From Candidatus Poribacteria bacterium (GTDB lineage Bacteria; Poribacteria; WGA-4E; UBA9662), in NCBI GenBank assembly GCA_012963885.1, contig DTUY01000267.1, positions 1-50,127 of the forward strand: DNA of 50,127 bases, written 5' to 3'. The notes beneath the pieces are model-generated. The model was not told where the DNA came from and did not search any database. It saw only the letters and a program-made list of their open reading frames with translations. The position numbers were made by a program, and so were the translations under genes. Shown here one piece after another: positions 36,099 through 45,883 of the stretch (position 1 is its first letter; the number at the start of each line of letters is the position of its first letter).

Positions 36099-37997
36099 TT
36101 ATCTAGCGAGATCAACGATTGGTGGAAGTTCAGGATAGTTCCCACGTGCCGTTTGCAATGCGATTAAACCTTCAATAATCATCCATATTTGCAAAGCCTG
36201 AATACTTATTCCAACCCCCAGTAACAGATAATTCCCGGTAAAATACCAACCCGTGTCCGGAGCGAACATATTCCACATCATTGCCCATGCCGGCATGATG
36301 ATCATTAATATCATCGGCACCACTGCAAACCAAATTGGCTTGTTTCGACGAATTAAATAAAAAACGATGACCATAAAGGCAAGGCCGGCCAGAAGTTGGT
36401 TTGTTGCACCAAAAAGAGGCCAGAGAATTAAACCACCACTACCAAGCCCTTTCGGACCAGGAAGAAGAGCCACAATGCCTCCCAAGATTAAAGCAACTGC
36501 TGTTGCAATATAGCGGTTACCTAATAGCTGAACTTGCAGTGACAACCCAATTTCTTGGATGACATATCGCTGAAGCCGAGTTGCCGAATCAAGCGTAGTA
36601 GCGGCAAAACTAGCTACTAAAACTGCCATAATTACGATACTCATTTTAAGCGGAATTCCCACACTAGTTAAGAAATTCCCCCCACCGTCAATGAAAGCAC
36701 CCACTTTCTGTCCCAGTCCGTGATTAGCCCAGCCACCCACTTTTCTGATTGTACCATCAGGGTTTTCGATCATCTCAATTCGGGATGAATAACGCATCAT
36801 CCAAGCTTCACGACCTCTTATATGCTGGCCAGTTTCCCGACTAACAGTTTCCTGATAGAAATAAGATCCTTCGTCCGTGTTAATCCGGGTAAAAAGCCCC
36901 ATACCGATTCCGGCACAGCAGGACAAAATCACAATTGTTGCCAACCCACCTTCAAGCAACATCGCACCATAGCCAATATACTGAGCGTCCCCTTCGGACT
37001 GAACCTGCTTACTTGAAGTTCCCGAACTAACTAAACAATGAAAACCACTAATTGCCCCACAGGCAATAGTGATAAAAAGAAACGGCATGATAGGTGGAGC
37101 ATCAGGTGGTATATCGCTGGCAATGGCTGGTGTGGATCCGATAAGATCAGCATGACCGGTGATCCCGGCAAATGCCAATCCTACAACAAGTAATAGCAGT
37201 GCGACAATCAATTCATGGCTATTAATGTAGTCACGAGGTTGCAGCAAAATCCAAACTGGCAACACCGATGCGATAAAACAGTAAACAAACAAAACCAAAG
37301 TCCAGACAACAACCACGCTCGCCAAAGTATCACCAAATAAGGGGATCTTAAACCATGCTCCAAGATCAATCTGAAAGTGATAGGCACCTACATACATGGC
37401 AGCATACATCACACCAAGTGCGATCAGTGATGGTATCAAGAGACTTTTTCCAGCACGATGGATCCAGAAGCCGATGGCAATGGCCAACGGGATTTCGATT
37501 AAAACGGATAATACTGATTCAGGATAAAGAGCAAAAATAACAGCAATCACCAAGCCGAAAATTGCTAACACCACAGTTAGCGACAACAGCAAAATCAATA
37601 GAAATAACATTTTTGCGCGGGGGGTGATCATTCGACCAGCCACCTCACCAAGCGTCTGACCACGATTTCTCAATGAAACTACTAAGGCACCAAAATCATG
37701 AACCGCGCCAATAAAGATTGATCCCAGAACGACCCAAAGCAACGCTGGCAACCATCCCCAAAACACGGCAATTGCCGGTCCAACAATCGGTCCAGTACCA
37801 GCAATACTGGTGAAATGGTGACCGAAAACAACCCCTCTCTTAGTTGGCACATAATCGATACCATCCTGCAACTCTCGACTCGGAGGGACAGCTTGATCCT
37901 CAAGCCCAAAAATCTTGTTAGCGATCCATCGACCATAGGTATAATAAGCAACAATAAAACCAGCAAAGCTCAGTACAGCTACTATCAGCGTATCCAT
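36099..37997 (-). CDS. cstA: Carbon starvation protein A (peptide/pyruvate transporter family)
   Basis: This 632-aa membrane protein has about 15-16 spans. PTKRGVVFGHHFTSIAGTGPIVGPAIAVFWGWLP at 51-84 is the CstA hallmark. GSIFIGAVHDFGALVVSLRNRG and FHCLVSSGTSSKQ, both family signatures, follow. LDSATRLQRYVIQEIG near the C-terminal third is also typical. Known members are proton-coupled transporters for peptides or pyruvate induced by carbon starvation. The substrate here is unknown. It is preceded by the phytanoyl-CoA dioxygenase gene on the same strand with a gap of about 100 bases. Confidence 0.94.
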   Translation of the reverse strand: MDTLIVAVLSFAGFIVAYYTYGRWIANKIFGLEDQAVPPSRELQDGIDYVPTKRGVVFGHHFTSIAGTGPIVGPAIAVFWGWLPALLWVVLGSIFIGAVHDFGALVVSLRNRGQTLGEVAGRMITPRAKMLFLLILLLSLTVVLAIFGLVIAVIFALYPESVLSVLIEIPLAIAIGFWIHRAGKSLLIPSLIALGVMYAAMYVGAYHFQIDLGAWFKIPLFGDTLASVVVVWTLVLFVYCFIASVLPVWILLQPRDYINSHELIVALLLLVVGLAFAGITGHADLIGSTPAIASDIPPDAPPIMPFLFITIACGAISGFHCLVSSGTSSKQVQSEGDAQYIGYGAMLLEGGLATIVILSCCAGIGMGLFTRINTDEGSYFYQETVSRETGQHIRGREAWMMRYSSRIEMIENPDGTIRKVGGWANHGLGQKVGAFIDGGGNFLTSVGIPLKMSIVIMAVLVASFAATTLDSATRLQRYVIQEIGLSLQVQLLGNRYIATAVALILGGIVALLPGPKGLGSGGLILWPLFGATNQLLAGLAFMVIVFYLIRRNKPIWFAVVPMILMIIMPAWAMMWNMFAPDTGWYFTGNYLLLGVGISIQALQIWMIIEGLIALQTARGNYPELPPIVDLAR

Positions 37998-38101
37998 AAA
38001 CTAACCTTGTTTAACACAGTTGAGATCTTTGCGTATTAGAAAACGGTACCTTAGTAAGGCCTAAACCACCAAACACTACATATGTAAAAGCTTAAATAAC
38101 T

Positions 38102-38818
38102 TCAGGCTTTCAAGTGTGATACATGTTTACCCTGAGACGCGACAAAGCTTTGACTGTTTTCACCAATGTAGTGACAGATGAAACTCCGCCTCCATCGGTC
38201 TGTGGTAGCATTCCGGTAAGAACCATGGATCATCTTGCCATCGAAAAACAGCACATCCCCCGGCTCCATATCCAAACCAACTTGTTCGGCATCTTGAGGT
38301 ATAACTGATTGAACATTGGTAAAAGAGACGGATGTATCGGCTGGTTCCACCTCAAGCAATCCATACTGATGTGACTTTGGGATGACAATCATTTGACCAA
38401 CAGATTGATCAGATTCATCTAGCGCGACCCAAACACCTATCAGGGGATCAATCGTAATATATTGCTGGTCTTGGTGAAGTGCTTGGCCACGACCTCCCGG
38501 AGGTTTAAAGTAGAGCATCGTCTGACAAAGAACCGGTTTATCATCTATTAGCTCTCCAGCTATATGAATGAGGTCTGATGCAGTTGCCCAATATTGTGTT
38601 GATTGATCCCAATCGTGCATATTGATCATGCGTGGAAACTCGTGATTGGGATCGTTAGGAACATCCATTGTTCCGCCAGTATCGCCAGGTTTCGGTCCCT
38701 CAGCCCGCATTTTCATATAGTGTTCAATCATACCAACAGCCAATGATTCAAACACACCACAAATAACAACGAAACCAAATGCATTGTATTGATTAATCTG
38801 TTGTTCTGTCAATCGCAC
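38102..38818 (-). CDS. Phytanoyl-CoA dioxygenase (PhyH) family protein
   Basis: This 238-aa Fe(II)/2-oxoglutarate-dependent oxygenase starts with RLTEQQINQYNAFGFVVI, the usual N-terminus of the family. The iron facial triad is His115 and Asp117 (LHQDQQY) with His198 (KMIHGS). An Arg near 208-211 (RWRRSF) binds 2-oxoglutarate. The family is expanded in Poribacteria and hydroxylates varied substrates, so phytanoyl-CoA itself should not be assumed. The start is the GTG at 38818; no strong ribosome binding site is seen. The gene lies 13 bases downstream of the Gfo/Idh/MocA gene, indicating cotranscription. Confidence 0.88.
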   Translation of the reverse strand: MRLTEQQINQYNAFGFVVICGVFESLAVGMIEHYMKMRAEGPKPGDTGGTMDVPNDPNHEFPRMINMHDWDQSTQYWATASDLIHIAGELIDDKPVLCQTMLYFKPPGGRGQALHQDQQYITIDPLIGVWVALDESDQSVGQMIVIPKSHQYGLLEVEPADTSVSFTNVQSVIPQDAEQVGLDMEPGDVLFFDGKMIHGSYRNATTDRWRRSFICHYIGENSQSFVASQGKHVSHLKA

Positions 38819-38831
38819 AGTGTTATTGTTC

Positions 38832-39869
38832 TTAAAGAATTTTTTTCAGAGAGTCCATCAAACCGTCGGGAGGCTCAAATGGCAGTTGAATTGGTTCATG
38901 CCTCAACGCACTAGCGTAAATCCCCATGAGCAGGTTAAATTCCGCTAAAGATTGAGCCAGATGGGTTGGATGAACCTGATCCTCATCATCAAGCCATGCG
39001 AACACCGCTTCGGTAAGTCCTGCCTGCCCTAGAAGATCCTGTTCACCATAACTGTGCAATCCACTTTCATATCCGCCCTCCGGGGTACTGCGTTCCCAAC
39101 CTGCCATCTGCCAATGCGTAAAACCGCGCGTACCGAAGACAGCAACGCGTTTATGATAAAAAACAGAATCACTATCGTTGATTTTTGCTGCTCCTTCGGT
39201 ACCAAACGCAACTGAGGCTCGAACCCCATTTTCGTACATGACAGAGGCTGCAGCATTCCCCGGAGAAGGCTGTGCCCCCCCTAGGTGATCACCGCCTGAC
39301 ACTTGCCCGAAGACCTTTACAGGTTGCGAATTATCAATATAGGAAGAAACTAGCTGCAGTACGTGAGGACCTTGATCTAACGGTGTTGATCTAGCACTGG
39401 CATCGATGAACTTGATATCTCCAATTTGTCCATTATTAACATTACGCTTAAGTTCCAAATTACGCGGATGAAAATTAAGTTGCGTATTAACTACAAACTT
39501 TGTCTGGGTATTTTGACAGAGATCCATTAAATTACGCCAATCTTCCGATTGAACAGCAATCGGTTTTTCAACGATTGCTGCGGGCACCTCATGTTCTGAG
39601 GCAATGCTCATCAAGGAGTGACGGATTGGTTCGCCAGTTGAACGTAATATTGGAGCGGTGACAATATGCAACAAATCCGGACATTCCCGATCCAGCATCT
39701 GGTGGATGTCAGTATACCGATTCTCAATCTTGAAATCATCTCCAAAAGAATTAAGCAATTCTTCATTCATGTCGCAGATAGCAACAATTTCACCACCTTT
39801 AACATGTTGGTAAGCCTGCGCGTGACCTCGCGCGCGCCCGCCACATCCTAAAAAAGCACATTTGTACAT
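38832..39869 (-). CDS. Gfo/Idh/MocA-family oxidoreductase
   Basis: This 345-aa NAD(P)-dependent sugar or inositol dehydrogenase-type protein has CAFLGCGGRARGHAQAY as its Rossmann loop and VEKPIA near 96-101, the lysine-containing motif of the family. The C-terminal beta-sheet domain includes FHPRNLELKRNVNNGQIG and a TLPLDQGPHVLQLV-like stretch. AAGAGG precedes the ATG. It sits between xylose isomerase and PhyH on the same strand, consistent with a small sugar-conversion unit. The substrate is unknown. Confidence 0.88.
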   Translation of the reverse strand: MYKCAFLGCGGRARGHAQAYQHVKGGEIVAICDMNEELLNSFGDDFKIENRYTDIHQMLDRECPDLLHIVTAPILRSTGEPIRHSLMSIASEHEVPAAIVEKPIAVQSEDWRNLMDLCQNTQTKFVVNTQLNFHPRNLELKRNVNNGQIGDIKFIDASARSTPLDQGPHVLQLVSSYIDNSQPVKVFGQVSGGDHLGGAQPSPGNAAASVMYENGVRASVAFGTEGAAKINDSDSVFYHKRVAVFGTRGFTHWQMAGWERSTPEGGYESGLHSYGEQDLLGQAGLTEAVFAWLDDEDQVHPTHLAQSLAEFNLLMGIYASALRHEPIQLPFEPPDGLMDSLKKIL

Positions 39870-39987
39870 ATTTTCAACCTCTTACGAAATTAAGTTATGA
39901 GCAATAAAAAAACACCTTAAAACAGAGACACGATATAATCCAATGTAGCTGATGGCAAATAACAAAATATAAGGCACTAAGACAACC

Positions 39988-41157
39988 CTACCTAACACCA
40001 AGCAACAGTTCGACTGTCAACTGATCGAGTTTTTCGTAGGAGTGGCCTTTCTCTGCTATCTTGTCAGGTTGAAAATCGATTGCTTGAAGAGCCTCGACAT
40101 TTCCGCTGCTGTAGGTTGTAACAATCTGTTCTAGCGACTCGTCCCGTCGCTGAACTTCTGACAGCAAACCTTGAATTTCCGCGTCTTCGTTGAACTGTCG
40201 CGCCTTTTCCTTCAGGATCAAATAAGTTCGCATACAGCCGGAAGCGAAGTCCCATACACCTTGTTCATCCTCAGTCCGATACGCATGTGCATCGAAGTGA
40301 CGCATACCTGACCATTCTACATCCTCCAAAAATTTGACCAGAAAGAACGCAGCCTTGATATTCTCTGATCCGAAACGAAGATCTTGATCGAAACGCCCCA
40401 TCTTCTGATCGTTGAGATCAATATGAAACAATTTTCCCGCCTCGTAAGCTTGTATCACACCATGCAAAAAATTAAGGCCAGCCATCGTTTCATGTGCAAA
40501 TTCCGGATTCACACCAACCATTTCGGGACGATCCAATGTCTCAACGAAATGCAGCATATGGCCTGTAGTCGGCATATAAATATCCGCCCGCGGCTCATTC
40601 GGTTTGGCTTCCAAGGCAAATCTCAGATCATATCCCTGATCCACTACATATTCTGCCAAGAAATTAATCGACTCTCGAAACCATTTGACAGTATCAGGAC
40701 CATTCTTGGACGCATCGACTTCAGTCCCTTCGCGACCACCCCAGAACACGTAAATCTTGGCTCCCAAATCGACACCCAAATCGATAGATCTGACTGTCTT
40801 TTGCAGGGCAAATGCTCGGACTTTCGGATTATTGGAAGTAAACGCACCATCCCTAAAAACTGGATGAAAAAATAGATTCGTCGTAGCCATTGGCACTTTC
40901 ATGTTGCAATCTTCGAGTACCTGCTTGAATTCCTTGACAATCTGGTCTTGCTTACTAGCCGATGCGCCAAATGGCACCAGATCATTATCGTGAAGGTTTA
41001 CTCCACACGCACCAAGTTGGCTGAGTTTCTGAACCGAATAAGTAGGTTCCATTATTGGACGGACTAGATCTCCAAATGGATCTCGCCCAGGATTTCCAAC
41101 TGTCCATAGACCAAAGGTAAATTGATCCTCAGGTGTAGGCTGAAAAAGATTAGACAT
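39988..41157 (-). CDS. xylA: Xylose isomerase (class I, actinobacterial-length)
   Basis: This 389-aa enzyme interconverts D-xylose and D-xylulose, and possibly glucose/fructose. Active-site and metal residues match those of the Streptomyces enzyme with a constant offset of two: His56 and Asp59 (LHDNDLVPF), Glu183 and Lys185 (ALEAKPNEP), Glu219 and His222 (VNPEFAHE), Asp247 (HIDLND), Asp257 and Asp259 (RFDQDL). The start is ATG 41157, with GGGAG upstream; the frame extends further but reads as noise. It heads a run with the Gfo/Idh/MocA and PhyH genes on the same strand, about 118 bases from the first. No xylulokinase is visible. Confidence 0.93.
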   Translation of the reverse strand: MSNLFQPTPEDQFTFGLWTVGNPGRDPFGDLVRPIMEPTYSVQKLSQLGACGVNLHDNDLVPFGASASKQDQIVKEFKQVLEDCNMKVPMATTNLFFHPVFRDGAFTSNNPKVRAFALQKTVRSIDLGVDLGAKIYVFWGGREGTEVDASKNGPDTVKWFRESINFLAEYVVDQGYDLRFALEAKPNEPRADIYMPTTGHMLHFVETLDRPEMVGVNPEFAHETMAGLNFLHGVIQAYEAGKLFHIDLNDQKMGRFDQDLRFGSENIKAAFFLVKFLEDVEWSGMRHFDAHAYRTEDEQGVWDFASGCMRTYLILKEKARQFNEDAEIQGLLSEVQRRDESLEQIVTTYSSGNVEALQAIDFQPDKIAEKGHSYEKLDQLTVELLLGVR

Positions 41158-41271
41158 AATTTTCTCCCAAAAAATCACGGTTAAAAAGCCGATGCTTCTT
41201 AGCACAAACTCTCTTGGTTACACAACAGAAACAGATTAGCTCAAACTTATAGAATGTTACGGCTGATTCCC

Positions 41272-44200
41272 TTAACGATGTGTTCGATTACTGCGATGAA
41301 CCGTGCTATCTCCAAAAAGCGATTCAATGTCTTTGATAGCTGTCTCACTATCGTTGATTTTATACCTACCACCACACTGAACAATAACTTCTCCAAATTT
41401 TGAACTGGTAAGCCGCAAAATCAAATCATGCTCTCCCCGATATTTGGCACACAATTTTTTCAGTTGCTCTATTGGTTCAGAGGTAGTAACTTTAGGAATA
41501 ACAATTTCAACTGAGGAAGTCTTTGATTCAACCAAATCTTCGATGGCCACAACTTCGTTCACTTGGATCTGACGGATGTCGATTTCGTTCCCATCGTCAT
41601 CTGTCTTCTTACTCCGCATATCCACGCTTATATCTCCACGAACCCATATGACCTTGTTTTTCTCAATAAGGCTCCTTGATACCTCATAAGTCTCAGGAAA
41701 TATAACCATGGGTATGGCTCCTTCAAGATCCTCAAGGGTGACGATAGCCATTCGATCTCCGCTTTTCTTTGTTGTTACAACTCGAACTTCAGAAATCATT
41801 CCTATGGCGTAAACTTCAGTGTCATAACGATGCTCATAAAGCGATTCAGATGTTACAGTAGCATAGAATTTCAGTAAATCTTCGTATTGTTCAAGCGGGT
41901 GCCCGGACAGATAAAATCCAAGCATCTCTTTTTCGTTATCAAGTTTTTCATCATAGTTCATTTCTTCTGATTCCTCAAGTTCAAATTGGATTTGAGAATC
42001 AGCATCATCATCACCACTAAACAGCGACATCTGCCCCTTGGCAATGTCACTTTGCGTACTTTGCGCTGCTTTTAAAGCCTGATCAAGACTTGCAAGATAT
42101 TGAGCCCGATGTCCATCACCAAGTGTATCGAACGCACCTGCCATAACTAGGCTTTCAATCGCACGTTTATTGATTGCGCTACTATCAACACGTTGGCAAA
42201 AATCCTGAAGTGAGGTGAAGGGACCATCTTTCATTCGGACATCGACAATCGCCTGAATCGCGCCTTGACTCACATTTTTCACTGCAGCTAGACCGAAACG
42301 AATATCACGATCAACTACTGTAAAGGTAGTTTCGCTGCTGTTGACATCTGGAGGAAGCACTTGGATCTCTGTTCCAAAGAAATCGGCAAGTTTCTTACAT
42401 TCGATCATATATTTCATTATTTTTTCGCTATATGCCGATTCTCCTGTCATCATTGATGACATGAACTCCCGCGGGTAGTGTGTTTTAAGATATGCCATCT
42501 GATATGACAAAATCGCATATGCTGTTGTATGTGATTTGTTAAAAGCATATCTCCCAAAAGGTTGAAGATACTCAAAAACTTCAATTGCCTTGTTGCTCGA
42601 AATGTTATTTTTCATACAACCATCGATAAATTTTTCTGTCTGTTCTCTGAGGAGATCCGCTTTCTTCTTGCCCATAGCGTAACGCAGGACATCCGCCTCA
42701 CCCAGGCTAAACCCTGCCATGGCCTGAGCTATTTGCATCACCTGTTCCTGATAGATACATACACCATACGTTTCTCGAAGAACTTCTTCCAAAACTGGAT
42801 GCAGATAAGAAACCTTCTCAAGCCCAAGTTTCCGTCGAATAAAACTATCCATCATCCCACTATCAAGTGGTCCGGGTCTATAAAGCGCAGGAATTGGGAT
42901 AAAATCCTCGAACTTATCCGGTTTGATCTGCATAATGACGCGTTTCATACCCGGAGAAGTTTCCAACTGAAACAACCCCGCCACAAGACCTTTGCCGATG
43001 AGCTTGTAAGTCTCGTCATCATCAAATGGAATGTCTTCAAGTTTGAGATTAAGGCCATGTTTCCTATTGACTCTCTCCAGGCAATTATGGACCTCAGATA
43101 ATGTTCTTAATCCCAAAAAATCGAATTTTACCATTCCAACTTCAGCTAAGGTCTGCAACTCAAACTGGGTAGCAATTCGATCGTTTTTATCCTTAAAAAG
43201 CGGGACGTAATCAGTAAGTGCTCCATTAGCAAGCACAATTCCGGACGCATGAATCGAAACGTGCCGTTTGATTCCCTCGAGAGAAGTTGCATAATACATT
43301 AAATCTGCATTTTGCGGTTCATCAGCAATTTCTTTAAATTGTGGTGATTCATCCAACGCTTCATCAATTGTAATCCCAGGGATCAAAGGGATCTGCTTAG
43401 CCAGTCGATCTACTTCACCCAAAGGCATATTCAATACGCGACCAACATCTCTGATTGCTTGCTTAGCTCCTAAGGTATTAAAGGTAGCAACGTAGCCAAC
43501 GGACTCCGCACCATATTTATCGATAAGATATTGAATCACTAGATCTCGGTGTTCAGGAGCAAAGTCGATATCGATATCAGGCATATCAACACGTTCCAGA
43601 TTAAGGAACCTTTCAAAAATGCAGCCATAATCCATCGGATTAAAAGTTGTGACACCCAAGGCATAAAGAACCAGGCTACCACCAGCTGAGCCGCGAGCAT
43701 TTAGCGGGAATCCCTGGTGACGCGCATAATTGACATAATCCCACACAATCAGGAAATACCCGGCATAACCAGTTTGTCCAATTACTGAAAGTTCATAGTC
43801 AATACGGGCCCGGATCTCTTTTGGCAATTCACTTTCAATAAGATCATTTAACCCCTGATAGCATACATCTTTCAAATAACTATTGGCTGTATGACCCTCG
43901 GGCACCTTATATTCAGGCATAATGTTCTGGCCATATGAAAGGCTGAGTTGGCATCGGGTGGCTAGAGTGATAGTGTTAGCAATGACTTCTGCCGGATAGT
44001 CTTTGAACACCTGATGCATCTCATCAATCGTTTTGAGATAAAACTGATTTTCAAATGTCAATCGCTGTTGATCACTAACCAATTTCCCTGTTTGGACACA
44101 CAACAGAATGTCATGCAAATTATGGTCTCCTTTTGATAGGTAATGCGAATCGTTAGTACCTACCATCGGAAGTTCAAACTCCTCAGCAATCTTGACTAAA

Positions 44201-44766
44201 GTTGGCATGGTCTGAAGTTCTACATCCAATCCATGATTTTGAATCTCGACATACAGGTTGTGTTTGCCCATAATATCTATCAACATCTGCAGGTTCCTAA
44301 CAGCAGCTGCCTGATCATCACTCACTAAAGCAGGAACAAATCCATTAATACAACCAGTCAAAGCAATAATTCCCTCATGGTATTCGCGTAGCACCTCCAT
44401 ATCAATTCTAGGTCTAAAGTAGAAACCCTCTATGTAAGCAACGGAGACCAGTCGCATCAGATTTTTGTAGCCCGTTTCATCCTCGGCAATAAGTGTCAGA
44501 TGGTAAGGTTTTCTTTGGCTCTGATCTCGACTATTTCGACTATCCGGTGCCACATAAACCTCACAACCCACAATAGGATTAACACCTTTCTCCTTTGCTG
44601 TCACATAGAATTCGTAAGCACCAAACATATTCCCGTGATCCGTCAACGCAACTGCAGGCACACTGTTATCGTAAGCCCAATCAACCATTTCACTAATACG
44701 GCATGCTCCATCAAGTAAACTGTATTCGCTGTGATTATGCAGGTGCACAAAAGCCGAGGTTGCCAT
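41272..44766 (-). CDS. dnaE: DNA polymerase III subunit alpha
   Basis: This 1164-aa replicative polymerase is full length for the DnaE class. The PHP domain starts with FVHLHNHSEYSLLDGACRI. The catalytic palm has PDIDIDFAPEHRD near 395-407 with two essential Asp. The third acidic residue lies in the downstream palm strand. A helix-hairpin-helix segment and an OB-fold (AIVTLEDLEGAIPMVIFPE) follow in the C-terminal third. It starts four bases after the anti-sigma gene, with AGGA in the overlap region, so it is translated as the last gene of the sigma-factor transcript. This is probably the main replicase; no PolC is in the window. Confidence 0.97.
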   Translation of the reverse strand: MATSAFVHLHNHSEYSLLDGACRISEMVDWAYDNSVPAVALTDHGNMFGAYEFYVTAKEKGVNPIVGCEVYVAPDSRNSRDQSQRKPYHLTLIAEDETGYKNLMRLVSVAYIEGFYFRPRIDMEVLREYHEGIIALTGCINGFVPALVSDDQAAAVRNLQMLIDIMGKHNLYVEIQNHGLDVELQTMPTLVKIAEEFELPMVGTNDSHYLSKGDHNLHDILLCVQTGKLVSDQQRLTFENQFYLKTIDEMHQVFKDYPAEVIANTITLATRCQLSLSYGQNIMPEYKVPEGHTANSYLKDVCYQGLNDLIESELPKEIRARIDYELSVIGQTGYAGYFLIVWDYVNYARHQGFPLNARGSAGGSLVLYALGVTTFNPMDYGCIFERFLNLERVDMPDIDIDFAPEHRDLVIQYLIDKYGAESVGYVATFNTLGAKQAIRDVGRVLNMPLGEVDRLAKQIPLIPGITIDEALDESPQFKEIADEPQNADLMYYATSLEGIKRHVSIHASGIVLANGALTDYVPLFKDKNDRIATQFELQTLAEVGMVKFDFLGLRTLSEVHNCLERVNRKHGLNLKLEDIPFDDDETYKLIGKGLVAGLFQLETSPGMKRVIMQIKPDKFEDFIPIPALYRPGPLDSGMMDSFIRRKLGLEKVSYLHPVLEEVLRETYGVCIYQEQVMQIAQAMAGFSLGEADVLRYAMGKKKADLLREQTEKFIDGCMKNNISSNKAIEVFEYLQPFGRYAFNKSHTTAYAILSYQMAYLKTHYPREFMSSMMTGESAYSEKIMKYMIECKKLADFFGTEIQVLPPDVNSSETTFTVVDRDIRFGLAAVKNVSQGAIQAIVDVRMKDGPFTSLQDFCQRVDSSAINKRAIESLVMAGAFDTLGDGHRAQYLASLDQALKAAQSTQSDIAKGQMSLFSGDDDADSQIQFELEESEEMNYDEKLDNEKEMLGFYLSGHPLEQYEDLLKFYATVTSESLYEHRYDTEVYAIGMISEVRVVTTKKSGDRMAIVTLEDLEGAIPMVIFPETYEVSRSLIEKNKVIWVRGDISVDMRSKKTDDDGNEIDIRQIQVNEVVAIEDLVESKTSSVEIVIPKVTTSEPIEQLKKLCAKYRGEHDLILRLTSSKFGEVIVQCGGRYKINDSETAIKDIESLFGDSTVHRSNRTHR

Positions 44767-44770
44767 GATC

Positions 44771-45295
44771 CTATCTTTCTCTTTCCATGTGAATAGGTAA
44801 TATAAGCGGCTGCTTTTTAGTCATTGGCATCGACACCAAGTCAACCCGAATTAATCGATCAGTCGAACGTGCAATTAATGGGACATTTACTTGTTGTGGA
44901 ATCGGATGGGTTTGAAAAAAGAAGGTTGCCACACAAATGAGAATAAATGCAGTAACCCCAAGAATAACTGAGTGAAATTTAAGCTGAGACCGGTAGCGTA
45001 ACAAACCAAACCATGATTGGAGTCTCTGTGCGTATCTGTTAAGTAGAGCGAGTGACAGACTTTCTTGTGGCGGTATTTCTGACACCCTTCGCATGAGTTC
45101 TAGTAAGAATTGATCTGTTGTCTCAATCGGATCTAGCTGTCTAAGTAATTGATCTATTTGCGTGATCTGCATTAGCTCGAAAGCATCATCGGGCGAATTT
45201 CCGAGAGATTGTTTGATCATCAGTTGCTCCTGCCTAGACATTTCACCATCAAAATAGGCAGAAAGTTGGATGCTAATGTCTTCAGATTCTGGCAT
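44771..45295 (-). CDS. Anti-sigma factor-like membrane protein
   Basis: This 174-aa protein lies immediately after the ECF sigma factor and overlaps it by 14 bases, a typical sigma/anti-sigma arrangement. The N-terminus has LSAYFDGEMSRQEQLMIKQSL, which fits the anti-sigma domain (ASD) pattern. The zinc-binding His-x3-Cys-x2-Cys motif is absent. One membrane span (HSVILGVTAFILICVATFFF) at about 108-127 separates it from a short extracytoplasmic tail. I prefer the ATG at 45295, nine bases after GGAG, to a TTG at 45310. It probably sequesters its sigma factor at the membrane. Confidence 0.75.
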   Translation of the reverse strand: MPESEDISIQLSAYFDGEMSRQEQLMIKQSLGNSPDDAFELMQITQIDQLLRQLDPIETTDQFLLELMRRVSEIPPQESLSLALLNRYAQRLQSWFGLLRYRSQLKFHSVILGVTAFILICVATFFFQTHPIPQQVNVPLIARSTDRLIRVDLVSMPMTKKQPLILPIHMERER

Positions 45296-45881
45296 TGTGA
45301 CTTTCTCCAATTCCGGCTTCTACAAGTAACTTTTTCATATTCTGTCGCGAGCGGTGAATCAATGACTTTACCGCACTGACCGAACAACCAATAATCTCGG
45401 CAATCTCTTCGTAGCTCATGCCTTGATAAGTTACCAGAATGAGACTGAGGCGCTGATTTTCAGGCAGGCAATTTATCTTCTGCTGGATAATTAATTCCCG
45501 TTCTTTTTTTTCATACAGCCGATCCGGCATATATCGAAAATCAGGCAAAAGGTTCAAATAATCGGTTTCCTGGTCTTCAGTTGATACTTCAGTAAGCAAG
45601 TCGGTTTTTCGGCGATTCCGATCCCGAATTTCGTTTCGGCACAGGTTGGTTGCAATCAGATATAACCAATTCTTAAATTTTGAACGGGGTTCGTAACTGC
45701 AAGCATTTTTATATATGCGTAAAAAAGTCTCCTGTGCCAAATCTTCAGCTTGGTGATAATCACCAACTGAACGACAGATATAATTGATAATCTGGTCCTT
45801 GAACCGCATTACGATTAATTCAAATGCACCAGTATCACCATTCCGGCATCGCATCATCAGTTTTTCATCTGAAATCCGCAA
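45282..45881 (-). CDS. ECF-type RNA polymerase sigma factor
   Basis: This 199-aa sigma-70 family protein has region 2 (GAFELIVMRFKDQIINYICR and HQAEDLAQETFLRIYK) near 18-56, and region 4 as an HTH (LILVTYQGMSYEEIAEIIGC and SVSAVKSLIHRSRQNMKK) near 146-184. No region 1.1 or 3 is present, as expected for ECF sigma factors. It follows the GDPD gene by two bases and overlaps the anti-sigma gene, so it is inside a five-gene transcript ending in dnaE. The signal it responds to is unknown; a cell-envelope cue is plausible from the neighbours. Confidence 0.93.
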   Translation of the reverse strand: MRISDEKLMMRCRNGDTGAFELIVMRFKDQIINYICRSVGDYHQAEDLAQETFLRIYKNACSYEPRSKFKNWLYLIATNLCRNEIRDRNRRKTDLLTEVSTEDQETDYLNLLPDFRYMPDRLYEKKERELIIQQKINCLPENQRLSLILVTYQGMSYEEIAEIIGCSVSAVKSLIHRSRQNMKKLLVEAGIGESHNARI

Positions 45882-45883
45882 AT

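Noticed and set aside
42562-43101. 179-codon plus-strand ORF
   Set aside because: It lies antisense inside dnaE, whose frame is complete and strongly conserved, so it is a shadow.
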